Assembly (NCBI GenBank): GCA_902362975.1
Contig: CABIYO010000026.1
Location: forward strand, 24,183 to 36,260
Source of the DNA: Caryophanales bacterium
GTDB taxonomy: Bacteria; Bacillota; Bacilli; Exiguobacteriales; Exiguobacteriaceae
Length of the DNA stretch: 12,078 nucleotides
Reading direction: 5' to 3'
Part shown: positions 1 through 6,834 of the stretch, one piece after another
Layout: each line of letters starts with the position of its first letter
Position numbering within the stretch: the stretch's first letter is position 1
The notes under the pieces: generated by a model
The model's database searches: none
Told to the model about the DNA's origin: nothing
What the model saw: the letters and a program-made list of their open reading frames with translations, nothing else
Program-made: the position numbers and the translations under genes

Positions 1-29
1 AAAATGTCGTCCCCTGACTACGTTAACTC

Positions 30-65
30 AAAAAAGACTGCAATCCCTCTATGAGGAATGCAGCC
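30..65 (-). terminator. Rho-independent terminator after the potassium transporter gene
   Basis: Read on the minus strand, CTGCA plus TTCCTC pairs with GAGGGA plus TGCAG (one bulged T, 3-nt loop; stem at 38-63). It is followed by a run of six T (plus-strand A at 30-35). It lies just 3' of the transporter stop codon at 78. Positions 1-29 show nothing I can interpret. Confidence 0.75.
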
Positions 66-77
66 CAAAACACACGT

Positions 78-1457
78 TCAACCAATCAAAATCTTCTCTT
101 TCGGATAGCGAATCTTTCGGTCGGCTTGACGTGCGACGGTAAAGAGAATGGTCAACGACCCGACACGTCCGAGAAGCATCATGAACATGATAAAACCTTT
201 TCCAAGACTATTTAAGTCTGCTGTAATGCCTAGCGATAGCCCTACTGTACCAAATGCAGAAACTGTTTCAAATAAAATCGCAGTCGCAGCCAAATGATTA
301 TTCGTCAGAATCGTCAGCGTAGCAATCAACGTGATGAAGAAAAAACTAGAGATGGCCACAACATATGCTTTTTTAATTTGAAATACGTCAATCGTGCGCT
401 CCATGATCACCGTTTCCTTTTTACCTGCGATAAAAGCCCACATATCTGCCAAAATAACAGCAAGCGTTGTTACTTTTATTCCGGAACCGGTTGAAGCAGC
501 ACCAGCTCCAATATACATCAAAATAATGATTAACCCGATTGACACAGGTGCCATTGTAGCGATATCAATCGAATTAAATCCCGCAGTTCGTGTCGTCACG
601 GCTTGGAAAAAAGTAACGTGCAAAGCTTCGCTTAGCGATCGGTTAAACATCGACCCCTCATTTGATACCCATTCGGTAAGCAACAATATCATCCAAGCCA
701 ATCCATTAATGATGAACAATGAAAGAATCATAATTTTCGAGTGCAGACCAAGGTGTTTCCAAGTTCGTTTCTCGGTGATATCCGCAATGGTTGTAAAGCC
801 AAGACCGCCAATCATGAGTAGCACGGCAATCGTGACGATAAAACTGGTGTTTTGTTCAAAACTCATCAAATTATCAGGCCAAAGCGCAAATCCAGCATTA
901 TTAAAAGCAGATACAGCATGAAAAAATCCATTATAGAGCGCATCTCCAAACGTATAGTTTCCCGTTTGAAACAATGTAACGGTCAGTGAAAGCATTCCAA
1001 TTGCTTGAACAATCATTGTCGTAAAAACGATATTCCTTACTAAGCGCACAGTTCCACCTGGTCCATCCAAGTTCAGTGATTCTTGCAACAAAATGCGTTG
1101 TTTCAATCCAATTTTTTTCCCTAACAGACTTAAGAGCATCAAGGCAACGGTCATAAAACCTAGTCCCCCCACCTGGATGAGCGCCAGAATGACCAATTCA
1201 CCGAAGAGCGTAAACGAGGTACCGATATCAATCGTTGACAACCCCGTCACCGTACCAGCTGATGTTGCAATAAATAGACAATCGATGAATGTGACCGGTT
1301 TCGCTTGTGCAAGTGGGGTATACAATAAGGAAGCACCTAAAAAAATGGCTACTATGAATCCCGAGGCGATGAATCTTGCCGGTTTTTCAAACACGACATG
1401 GTAAAGAAGCTCGATTCGCTTTAATCTCATCTCTCGTCGAGATAACTGATGACGCAT
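78..1457 (-). CDS. KtrB/TrkH-family potassium uptake channel subunit
   Basis: Integral membrane potassium translocation subunit of a Ktr-type uptake system. It would normally work with a cytoplasmic nucleotide-binding KtrA/KtrC ring, which is not encoded in this window. The 459-residue protein is close to the usual KtrB length and has the four pore repeats. Each carries a selectivity-filter glycine: TVTGL (about residue 72), NNAGF (189), TRTAGF (293) and GTVGLS (406). The glycine/serine-rich stretch GAGAASTGSG (317-326) matches the flexible gating loop in the third repeat, and the GRVGS arginine (431) is also typical. The start is supported by AAGGAG eight bases upstream of ATG. The gene is monocistronic here, with its own terminator. 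KtrB and KtrD cannot be told apart from sequence alone, so no symbol is given. Confidence 0.9.
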   Translation of the reverse strand: MRHQLSRREMRLKRIELLYHVVFEKPARFIASGFIVAIFLGASLLYTPLAQAKPVTFIDCLFIATSAGTVTGLSTIDIGTSFTLFGELVILALIQVGGLGFMTVALMLLSLLGKKIGLKQRILLQESLNLDGPGGTVRLVRNIVFTTMIVQAIGMLSLTVTLFQTGNYTFGDALYNGFFHAVSAFNNAGFALWPDNLMSFEQNTSFIVTIAVLLMIGGLGFTTIADITEKRTWKHLGLHSKIMILSLFIINGLAWMILLLTEWVSNEGSMFNRSLSEALHVTFFQAVTTRTAGFNSIDIATMAPVSIGLIIILMYIGAGAASTGSGIKVTTLAVILADMWAFIAGKKETVIMERTIDVFQIKKAYVVAISSFFFITLIATLTILTNNHLAATAILFETVSAFGTVGLSLGITADLNSLGKGFIMFMMLLGRVGSLTILFTVARQADRKIRYPKEKILIG

Positions 1458-1473
1458 ATTTACTCTCCTTTAA

Positions 1474-1500
1474 TTATTGATAAAGAGTTCTACGCATCAT
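1474..1500 (-). other. Possible 8-residue upstream leader ORF before the potassium transporter
   Basis: On the minus strand a strong ribosome site (GGTGAGGAG) is followed four bases later by ATG ATG and an eight-codon frame, MMRRTLYQ, ending in TAA. The stop is 16 bases before the transporter ATG, which has its own ribosome site. The mini-ORF is in a different frame from the transporter. It could be a translated leader or a chance match; the sequence alone cannot decide. Confidence 0.25.
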
Positions 1501-1563
1501 GTTACTCCTCACCTTTCTAAATGCCAACAAGAAAATGTATCTCTAACGCTTTCTTCGATTTTT

Positions 1564-1572
1564 TGGTATTAT
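1564..1572 (+). promoter_or_regulatory. Extended -10 promoter for the small gene
   Basis: TGG followed by TATTAT forms an extended -10 element. No good -35 is seen 17 bp upstream. If used, transcription would start near 1579. This would exclude the upstream GGGAGA (1573-1578) as a ribosome site and leave GAGGAGG (1596-1602) as the only strong one in the transcript. Confidence 0.4.
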
Positions 1573-1590
1573 GGGAGATAGACTTTAAGA

Positions 1591-1854
1591 ATGTTGAGGA
1601 GGTTGAATGAAACCGTGGACCCTAGTACGGTAGATCATTCGATAGAGGATGTCTCACGAAGGTTGGAGCGCCAATCACAATGTATGCCCGCTCACCTTTA
1701 TTTTCAGCTAGAAGAGTTACTCAATTGGTCACTCGAGCAAGAAGTCGTGAATCAATTGTACGCATTGTTAAAAAAATACGACGTATTAACCGATATAGAG
1801 CGTGAAGAACGAAATATCAGCATTCAAATGTTGATTGATGAAAACGGCGCTTAA
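1591..1854 (+). CDS. Small hypothetical protein upstream of motAB
   Basis: I do not recognise this gene. The frame encodes up to 87 residues, soluble, rich in Glu, Leu and Arg, with no signal peptide or membrane segment. The part from about residue 20 onward looks helical, with charged and leucine-rich stretches. The start is uncertain. ATG at 1591 has no good ribosome site, whereas GAGGAGG at 1596-1602 lies inside the frame. In-frame GTG at 1615 is 12 bases after that site. The same site is also well placed for an overlapping out-of-frame mini-ORF, ATG at 1607 (MKPWTLVR, stop at 1631-1633). The gene is followed by a terminator-like hairpin and then motA, so co-transcription with the motor genes is possible but not shown. 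Confidence 0.6.
   Translation: MLRRLNETVDPSTVDHSIEDVSRRLERQSQCMPAHLYFQLEELLNWSLEQEVVNQLYALLKKYDVLTDIEREERNISIQMLIDENGA
1769..1796 (+). promoter_or_regulatory. Candidate sigma-D (motility) promoter for motAB
   Basis: TAAA at 1769-1772 and ACCGATAT at 1789-1796, with a 16-bp gap, resemble the flagellar sigma factor consensus of Bacilli (TAAA, about 15 bp, GCCGATAT). The site lies inside the upstream small gene, about 145 bp before motA. The spacing is one base off ideal, and AT-rich coding DNA can yield such matches by chance. Confidence 0.35.
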
Positions 1855-1872
1855 TCATCGGGAACGCATGTT

Positions 1873-1904
1873 GCGGGAGACGAGTGGCGTCTCTCGCTTT
1901 TTTT
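1873..1904 (+). terminator. Intrinsic terminator or attenuator between the small gene and motA
   Basis: GCGGGAGACG (1873-1882), a 5-nt loop and CGTCTCTCGC (1888-1897) give a 10-bp stem with one G-T pair, directly followed by seven T. It ends the upstream gene but sits only 36 bp before the motA ATG. No clear promoter is visible between it and motA. Confidence 0.75.
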
Positions 1905-1940
1905 GTCCTGATTTATTTCGGAAAGGTGGAAAACAAAGAC

Positions 1941-2723
1941 ATGGATGTCGTTACGTTAGTCGGACTCATACTCGGGTTCCTCACCCTCGTCGGTGGAATG
2001 CTATTAAAAGGAGCAGGTGTTGCACCGCTGATCAACCCTGCCGCAATGGTTATCATTTTCGTCGGTACAGCCGCGGCCGTCAGTATCGCCGTATCAAAGG
2101 AACAACTGCAGAACGTTCCAAAACTATTTAAAATCTTGTTCAAAAAACAAGAACTGCCCAGCAAATCCGGATTGCTCACGCAATTCGTCGATTTGTCGAC
2201 ACAAGCAAGAAAAGAGGGACTCCTCTCCCTTGAAACGGCACTCGAACAAGTTGAAGAACCATTTTTGCGCCAAGGCATGATGATGGTCATCGACGGTCAA
2301 CCTTCCGAATATATTGCGGAAGTCATGTCACGCGACATCGAGAATATGGAACAGCGCCATAAAGCAAACGCCGATATTTTCACACAGGCCGGGACATATG
2401 CCCCAACACTCGGGGTACTCGGAGCCGTTATCGGATTGATTGCTGCCTTGAAAGACTTATCCGATATCGAAAAGCTCGGACATGCCATTTCTGCGGCCTT
2501 CGTCGCGACACTTTTCGGGATTTTCACCGGATATGTGCTTTGGTTCCCGTTTGCAAACAAGTTGAAGCAGTATTCGAAGAGTGAAGTCATCATCAAGGAA
2601 ATGATGATTGAAGGGATTTTATCGATTCAAAGTGGTGAATCTCCAAAAACGCTAGAAGATAAACTGTCTGTGTATTTGTCTCCAAAGGAGCGAGCTGACT
2701 ATGAAGCGCAAAAAGAAGCATGA
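1941..2723 (+). CDS. motA: Flagellar motor stator protein MotA
   Basis: Cytoplasmic-membrane ion-channel subunit of the flagellar stator, forming MotA5-MotB2 complexes that turn the rotor through contacts with FliG. The 260-residue protein has two N-terminal membrane segments (about 1-22 and 30-52). A cytoplasmic domain follows, with R90 and E98 placed like the FliG-contacting charges of E. coli MotA. Two C-terminal membrane segments contain TYAPTLGVLGAVIGL (152-166) and ISAAFVATLFGIFTGY (183-198); P155 and P203 match the conserved channel prolines. I chose ATG 1941, preceded by AAAGGTGG, because the longer frame from GTG 1884 would begin inside the terminator hairpin. The 3' end overlaps motB by 23 bases. 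The sequence is closer to proton-type MotA of B. subtilis than to MotP, judged from memory. Confidence 0.92.
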   Translation: MDVVTLVGLILGFLTLVGGMLLKGAGVAPLINPAAMVIIFVGTAAAVSIAVSKEQLQNVPKLFKILFKKQELPSKSGLLTQFVDLSTQARKEGLLSLETALEQVEEPFLRQGMMMVIDGQPSEYIAEVMSRDIENMEQRHKANADIFTQAGTYAPTLGVLGAVIGLIAALKDLSDIEKLGHAISAAFVATLFGIFTGYVLWFPFANKLKQYSKSEVIIKEMMIEGILSIQSGESPKTLEDKLSVYLSPKERADYEAQKEA

Positions 2724-3480
2724 TCATGAAGAACACATTCCCGAAGGCTGGCTGATTCCTTACGCCGACTTGTTGACACTGTTGCTCGCACTTTTCATCG
2801 TACTATTCGCATCGAGTAACATCGACCAGACAAAGCTTATGAAAATGTCACAGTCTTTCAATCAGGTGTTCTCTGGAGGCGTCAGCGTCTTTCAAGCTTC
2901 GACTGCTTCAAACAATGACATCAGTCGCACAGACAAGACCCATTCGACCGCCAACCCACGGACGTATGAATTGGCTCAACTTGATGAATTAAAAGAAGAT
3001 GTAAACAAATACATTAAAAAGAACGGTCTCGAAAGCCAGATCAAAGCGACGATCAATTCAAGTGGTCTCGTCTTGACGATTCAAGACCGTGCCCTGTTCA
3101 ACTTAGGAGAGGCGACTCTCGATGCTGATGCTCGTAACGTCGCACAAAACATCAGTCAAATTTTAGAGAAGGCAGGCAAGCGAGAGATTGTCGTCTCCGG
3201 ACATACGGATAACATTCCTATCAATACAGCACGTTTCCCGTCAAACTGGGAACTCAGTTCGGCACGTGCGACCGCGTTCATGCGTGGCCTTTTGGCAAAT
3301 GATGCCTTGAACCCGGCTCAATTCACGCTCGCAAGTTACGGTGAGTTTAAACCGATTGCGACGAACGATACAGAAGAAGGTCGCTCTAAAAACCGACGTG
3401 TCGAGGTGTTGATCAAACCACTCGTCAACCTTTCTGAAGGCGAACCGAAGATGATTGAAACCATCACCTTACCAAACTAA
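2701..3480 (+). CDS. motB: Flagellar motor stator protein MotB
   Basis: Stator subunit that binds the driving ion and anchors the motor to peptidoglycan. The 259-residue protein has a basic N-terminal tail, then one membrane segment (about 18-38) with the essential ion-binding aspartate D23 in PYADLLTLLL. A Ser/Thr/Asn-rich linker (about 60-90) follows, then an OmpA-type peptidoglycan-binding domain with SGHTDN (166-171), SNWELSSARA (181-190) and GRSKNRRVEV (227-236). The start ATG lies inside the end of motA with AAAGGAG 10 bases upstream, so translation is probably coupled. The segment after D23 resembles proton-type MotB, but ion choice cannot be settled from sequence. A perfect hairpin begins 3 bases after the stop codon. 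Confidence 0.92.
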   Translation: MKRKKKHDHEEHIPEGWLIPYADLLTLLLALFIVLFASSNIDQTKLMKMSQSFNQVFSGGVSVFQASTASNNDISRTDKTHSTANPRTYELAQLDELKEDVNKYIKKNGLESQIKATINSSGLVLTIQDRALFNLGEATLDADARNVAQNISQILEKAGKREIVVSGHTDNIPINTARFPSNWELSSARATAFMRGLLANDALNPAQFTLASYGEFKPIATNDTEEGRSKNRRVEVLIKPLVNLSEGEPKMIETITLPN

Positions 3481-3483
3481 CAA

Positions 3484-3507
3484 TCACCCACTCGTTCGAG
3501 TGGGTGA
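3484..3507 (+). terminator. motB 3' hairpin lacking its U-tract
   Basis: TCACCCACTCG (3484-3494) and CGAGTGGGTGA (3497-3507) form a perfect 11-bp inverted repeat three bases after the motB stop. This is where a terminator is expected, but it is followed by CGTCAGGGG instead of a T-run. The IS remnant begins at this point, so the T-run may have been lost at the junction. Confidence 0.5.
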
Positions 3508-3693
3508 CGTCAGGGGAAAACAGCGTGTGAAACGTGAGCTCGGCTTCGCCCTCATGGCGGCGAACCTACGAAAGTTCATCGCCAATGGCATCGGCGGAAG
3601 TGCAAAGAAGGGGTCCGGCCACCGAAAATCGGTGACCGGACCCCTATTTTTATCAAAAAAGGCTTTAAAACCGGCTAGTTATGTCCCAGCCTC
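3508..3693 (+). pseudogene. 3' remnant of an IS1182-like transposase with terminal repeat
   Basis: The plus-strand frame reads VRGKQRVKRELGFALMAANL followed by RK. This matches the C-terminal pattern RGK..V..E.GF..MA.NLRK of DDE transposases of the IS1182 group, as I know it. The frame continues to about 3680, where GTCCCAGCCTC (3683-3693) resembles the outer end of an IS1182-type terminal repeat (GAGGCTGGGAC). No transposase N-terminus, catalytic residues or left repeat are present, so this is a dead scrap of about 190 bp. It directly abuts the motB hairpin. The family assignment rests on remembered motifs and needs a search. Confidence 0.55.
3610..3651 (+). terminator. Strong intrinsic terminator downstream of motAB
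   Basis: GGGGTCCGG pairs with CCGGACCCC, then after one C/A mismatch CACCGA pairs with TCGGTG around an AAA loop (3610-3644). TATTTTTA follows. It lies inside the IS remnant and may now serve as the effective end of the motAB transcript. Confidence 0.7.
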
Positions 3694-3733
3694 TTTGTGT
3701 TATTGCATCAATTTAACGGCTTCAAGCCATTAT

Positions 3734-3777
3734 AAAAACCTCCCTCAGTCTACATACATCTATATGTAGACTGAGGG
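3734..3777 (-). terminator. Terminator of the two-component operon
   Basis: On the minus strand, CCCTCAGTCTACAT and ATGTAGACTGAGGG form a perfect 14-bp stem (3742-3777, 8-nt loop). AGG and TTTTT follow (plus-strand A at 3734-3738). It starts 3 bases after the sensor kinase stop codon. Confidence 0.85.
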
Positions 3778-3780
3778 CCA

Positions 3781-5160
3781 TTAATGTAGTTCACTCGGGT
3801 CGAGGGGCAATAAGACGGTCACCGTCGTCCCGTGTCCGACCTCGCTCTCGATGACGAGTTTGCCTTCATGTGCTTCAATCAATTCTTTTGAAATCGCAAG
3901 TCCAAGCCCGCTACTACCTTCTGTGACATGAGCCTGATAGAACATCTCGGTGATGCGCTGCAAATGCTCTCGTGAAATGCCGGGACCTTCATCGATAATG
4001 GAGATGAAGGCGACACGTTCCGATTGTACGAAGCGGATCGTCAACGTTCCTCCGTCTGGCGAGAAACGAATCGCGTTCTCAAGGATATTTAAAAACACTT
4101 GTTTCAGTCGATTCTCATCAAACAGTCCGATCGATTTTTGAGGATAGCGCTCGATGAGCGTGATGCCTTTGTCTTCAAGTGACTGTTTCAATTGCAGTGT
4201 CACTTGACGTAACAAAGAGACCAGGTCCAGTTCTTGGCGATACAAGACCAACCGACTCTCCTCAATTTTTGTATAGTCGAGAAGCTGTTCGACGAGACCG
4301 ATCATGCGCTCTGTCTCCGAATGAATAATACTTAAACCGAGCTCCGTCTCTTCAGATAGTTTCTCATCACCACCCCGAATCGTCTCAGTCCATCCCTTAA
4401 TCGATGTGAGTGGTGTTCTGAGTTCGTGCGATACACTCGAAAGGAATTCGTTACGTGTCGACTGATGCTGCTGGACTTTCGCGCCTAAATACGTGAGCGT
4501 TCGAGCCAAGGCTCCAAGCTCATGTTTCTCATTTGACTCAACGGATACATCGAAGTCGCCCTGAGCCATCTCGTCCGCCGCTTCGATGATGTGACGAATC
4601 GGTCTGACGAAGCGATCGGCAATCCGGATGACGGTGTATAGGGCGAGCAACCAGATCAAGACGCCAATTATGACGACCGTCATCCAAATTTCGCGAATGA
4701 GCGTGTCTAAATCTTCAAGCGGTCGCGTGAAACTGATGGCAAACTCGGACGTATCGTTCGTCATAATGGGACTCGTGACCGACAAGTAATGTTCATCCCC
4801 GACGTCATAGTCCTGCACGACGGACTCTCCTTGCGACAATTGCTGTAACTGTTCTTGAGAGAATGAGGCCTGCCTTGTTCGTTGTCCCGTCGTTTTGACA
4901 ATCGAACCGCTCCGGTCGACAATCGTCAAATCAGTTCCAGGATATCCGAATGTCCGGACGAGGACAGAAAAGGCACTCGGCGTCTCAAACCCTACTTGGG
5001 CTTGAGGGTATAGATATGCACTCGTGGTCGCATGACCTAGTAACGCTTCTGACTCATACTCGTAATAGTAGCGATACGTCCCGTAAGACAAAACGCTGAC
5101 GAGTAAGAGCAAGACGATCGTCACGACAATCATCATGCGAATGACTAACTGTTGTTTCAT
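3781..5160 (-). CDS. Sensor histidine kinase of a two-component system
   Basis: Membrane sensor kinase, 459 residues. Domains in order: membrane segment (about 8-28); extracellular domain of about 130 residues; second membrane segment (about 160-181); HAMP linker (about 180-232); dimerisation domain with the H-box SHELRTPLTSIKGW (244-257, phosphorylated H245); and an ATPase domain with N-box NILENAIRFSP (N362), DEGPGI (390-395) and SGLGLA (417-422). All expected catalytic motifs are present. It autophosphorylates on histidine and should pass the phosphate to the regulator encoded just upstream, whose stop codon overlaps its ATG (ATGA). The signal is unknown: the extracellular domain shows no motif I recognise, and no nearby gene points to a substrate. 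Confidence 0.9.
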   Translation of the reverse strand: MKQQLVIRMMIVVTIVLLLLVSVLSYGTYRYYYEYESEALLGHATTSAYLYPQAQVGFETPSAFSVLVRTFGYPGTDLTIVDRSGSIVKTTGQRTRQASFSQEQLQQLSQGESVVQDYDVGDEHYLSVTSPIMTNDTSEFAISFTRPLEDLDTLIREIWMTVVIIGVLIWLLALYTVIRIADRFVRPIRHIIEAADEMAQGDFDVSVESNEKHELGALARTLTYLGAKVQQHQSTRNEFLSSVSHELRTPLTSIKGWTETIRGGDEKLSEETELGLSIIHSETERMIGLVEQLLDYTKIEESRLVLYRQELDLVSLLRQVTLQLKQSLEDKGITLIERYPQKSIGLFDENRLKQVFLNILENAIRFSPDGGTLTIRFVQSERVAFISIIDEGPGISREHLQRITEMFYQAHVTEGSSGLGLAISKELIEAHEGKLVIESEVGHGTTVTVLLPLDPSELH

Positions 5161-5849
5161 GCCTCATGTCTCCGCCATTTATATCCGTGACCCCATAACG
5201 TCTCGATGTACACCGGATGACTCGGGTTATCTTCGATTTTTTGTCGCAAGCGACGAATGTTGACGTCGACTGTCTTTCGGTCACCGAAATAGTTGACGCC
5301 CCATACCGCATCGAGTAACGCATCACGTGACAAGACGACCTCTTCGTTTTGGACGAGATGACAGATCAAGTCATACTCCGTCGGCGTCAAATCGATCGAC
5401 TGTCCATACTTCGTCACTTGTTTTGCGGCGAGATCGATGGCGAACGGTCCCGACTTCAAGCGCTTCGAATCTTTTCGTTTCACTTTTTCGACACGGCGCA
5501 GCAACGCTTGGATGCGTGCCACCAATTCACCTGGACTGAACGGTTTGGCGATGTAATCGTCTGCCCCTTTACCAAGCCCTTCAATTTTATCTTCTTCGAG
5601 CGTCCGTGCCGTCAACATGATGATCCCTACATTTTCGTCAAGATCACGAATGGCTGCACATGCTTCGAATCCGTCCATTTCCGGCATCATCACATCTAAT
5701 AAGACGACATCGAATGGTTCACGGTCAAATGCGGTGACCGCTTCTCGGCCGTTCGTCGCCTCAAATACGTCGAAACCGGCTCGTTTTAAATTGACAATAA
5801 TGAAGCTGCGAATCGCATGCTCGTCCTCAGCTACTAAAATTCGATTCAT
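5157..5849 (-). CDS. OmpR/PhoB-family response regulator
   Basis: DNA-binding response regulator, 230 residues. The receiver domain (1-about 115) has acidic residues E8-D9, the phosphoacceptor D52 in LLDVMMPEMDG, T80 and K102 (AKPF). The C-terminal winged helix (about 135-228) has the typical TPTEYDLI and TVDVNIRRLRQKI stretches. I chose ATG 5849, with AGAGGTGG nine bases upstream; the longer frame from GTG 5861 begins inside that ribosome site. It is the first gene of an operon with the sensor kinase. It is divergent from the HAD phosphatase gene, and a palindrome in the shared upstream region could be its own binding site. The regulon is not inferable. Confidence 0.92.
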   Translation of the reverse strand: MNRILVAEDEHAIRSFIIVNLKRAGFDVFEATNGREAVTAFDREPFDVVLLDVMMPEMDGFEACAAIRDLDENVGIIMLTARTLEEDKIEGLGKGADDYIAKPFSPGELVARIQALLRRVEKVKRKDSKRLKSGPFAIDLAAKQVTKYGQSIDLTPTEYDLICHLVQNEEVVLSRDALLDAVWGVNYFGDRKTVDVNIRRLRQKIEDNPSHPVYIETLWGHGYKWRRHEA

Positions 5850-5907
5850 ATCGATTTCCACCTCTTTTAGAGTTCACTTCTCTACATTATAGTTACGTTT
5901 TTGCGAC

Positions 5908-5926
5908 AAGGTTGTCAATTGACCTT
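5908..5926. promoter_or_regulatory. Palindrome holding -35 elements of both divergent promoters
   Basis: The 10-bp perfect palindrome GTCAATTGAC (5914-5923) sits inside a longer imperfect one (5908-5926). It contains TTGACA on the minus strand (5918-5913) and TTGTCA on the plus strand (5912-5917). For the regulator gene a TATAAT lies downstream, but 21 bp from TTGACA, which is too far; TAACTA is at 17 bp. For the phosphatase gene a weak TAGGAT lies 18 bp from TTGTCA. A regulator bound here could affect both directions. This is inferred from position only. Confidence 0.35.
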
Positions 5927-5978
5927 AAAAAGGTTTAGGATGGAGTCATTAGATTCTGAAGGAGGACCCCCTACTACT

Positions 5979-6797
5979 ATGAGTTACAAGATGATTGTAT
6001 TGGATATGGATGATACGCTCCTCACGAGCGACCATACGATTTCCCCTAAGACAAAAGAAGCACTTCTCGATGCACAGGCGCGTGGCTATAAAGTCGTACT
6101 CGCGAGCGGACGTCCAACGTTTGCGATGTGGGATGCAGCCCGTGAATTAGAACTTGCGAAATACGGAAGCTACATCTTATCGTTCAACGGTGCCTCGGTC
6201 ATCGATTGTGCGACAAACGAGGAGATTTTCTCGAGCACGCTCCAACCGGATACAGTCGCCCATCTCCATGATATCAGTGAACGGGAAGGAATCGCGATTC
6301 ATACGTACGTCGGTAACGAAATCGTAACCGATCGTCCGAACCCTTATACGGATATCGAAGGTGAGTTGACAGGAATGCCGGTCATTCATGTCGACAACTT
6401 TAAAGATGCCGTGACAGCCCCGGTCGTCAAATGTTTGATGCTTGCAGATGGCGACACACTCGCTCCGATCGAAACAAAGCTACAAACAGAATTGGCTGGA
6501 AAATTGGCTGTGGCCCGTTCAAAACCGTTCTTCCTTGAGTTTACGGAAGCGGGTGTCACAAAAGGAACGAGTCTCGCCTTCCTTGCAGATCAACTCGGCA
6601 TCGCGCAAAAAGAAGTTATCGCTTGCGGTGACGGAAACAATGATTTGACGATGATTGAATGGGCCGGCCTCGGCGTCGCAATGGGAAATGCCAACACGAC
6701 GGTCAAAGGGAAAGCGGACTTCATCACAAAATCAAACAACGAAGACGGAATCGCTCATGTCATCGAAACGTACATGGCGGACGTACTCCTCACGTAA
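5979..6797 (+). CDS. Cof-type HAD-IIB phosphatase
   Basis: Cytoplasmic HAD-superfamily phosphatase, 272 residues, of the Cof/YidA type, which usually act on sugar phosphates or related small molecules. The motifs are complete: motif I DMDDTL (nucleophile D9, acid/base D11), motif II ASGRP (S43), motif III lysine in GVTKGTS (K195) and motif IV GDGNND (217-222). The large type-IIB cap lies between motifs II and III. I chose ATG 5979, with AAGGAGG 13 bases upstream, because it gives the expected N-terminus just before motif I; the frame is open for 26 codons further upstream. The downstream hydrolase gene starts 37 bases after the stop, so the two are probably co-transcribed. The substrate is unknown. 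Confidence 0.9.
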   Translation: MSYKMIVLDMDDTLLTSDHTISPKTKEALLDAQARGYKVVLASGRPTFAMWDAARELELAKYGSYILSFNGASVIDCATNEEIFSSTLQPDTVAHLHDISEREGIAIHTYVGNEIVTDRPNPYTDIEGELTGMPVIHVDNFKDAVTAPVVKCLMLADGDTLAPIETKLQTELAGKLAVARSKPFFLEFTEAGVTKGTSLAFLADQLGIAQKEVIACGDGNNDLTMIEWAGLGVAMGNANTTVKGKADFITKSNNEDGIAHVIETYMADVLLT

Positions 6798-6834
6798 TAA
6801 GCTTCTGATTGTAGAATGGGAGGGAGGAAGGAAG

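Noticed and set aside
394..921. 175-residue plus-strand frame opposite the potassium transporter
   Set aside because: Antisense shadow of a well-supported membrane protein; no ribosome site and no recognisable domain.
1458..1590. c-di-AMP (ydaO/yuaA) riboswitch before the potassium transporter
   Set aside because: Such riboswitches often precede ktr genes, but only about 130 bp are available and I see neither the conserved motifs nor a terminator hairpin there.
1884..1940. N-terminal extension of MotA from GTG 1884
   Set aside because: It would start inside a strong terminator hairpin and T-run and lacks a ribosome site; ATG 1941 gives a normal MotA N-terminus.
1941..3480. Sodium-type MotP/MotS stator
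   Set aside because: The channel segments and the MotB region around D23 look closer to MotA/MotB of B. subtilis, although ion type is not proven.
3455..3769. A 104-residue protein-coding gene after motB
   Set aside because: The frame overlaps the motB end and two hairpins and only its middle matches an IS transposase tail, so it is a remnant and not a gene.
5850..5861. Longer start (GTG) for the response regulator
   Set aside because: The GTG lies inside the AGAGGTGG ribosome site of ATG 5849.
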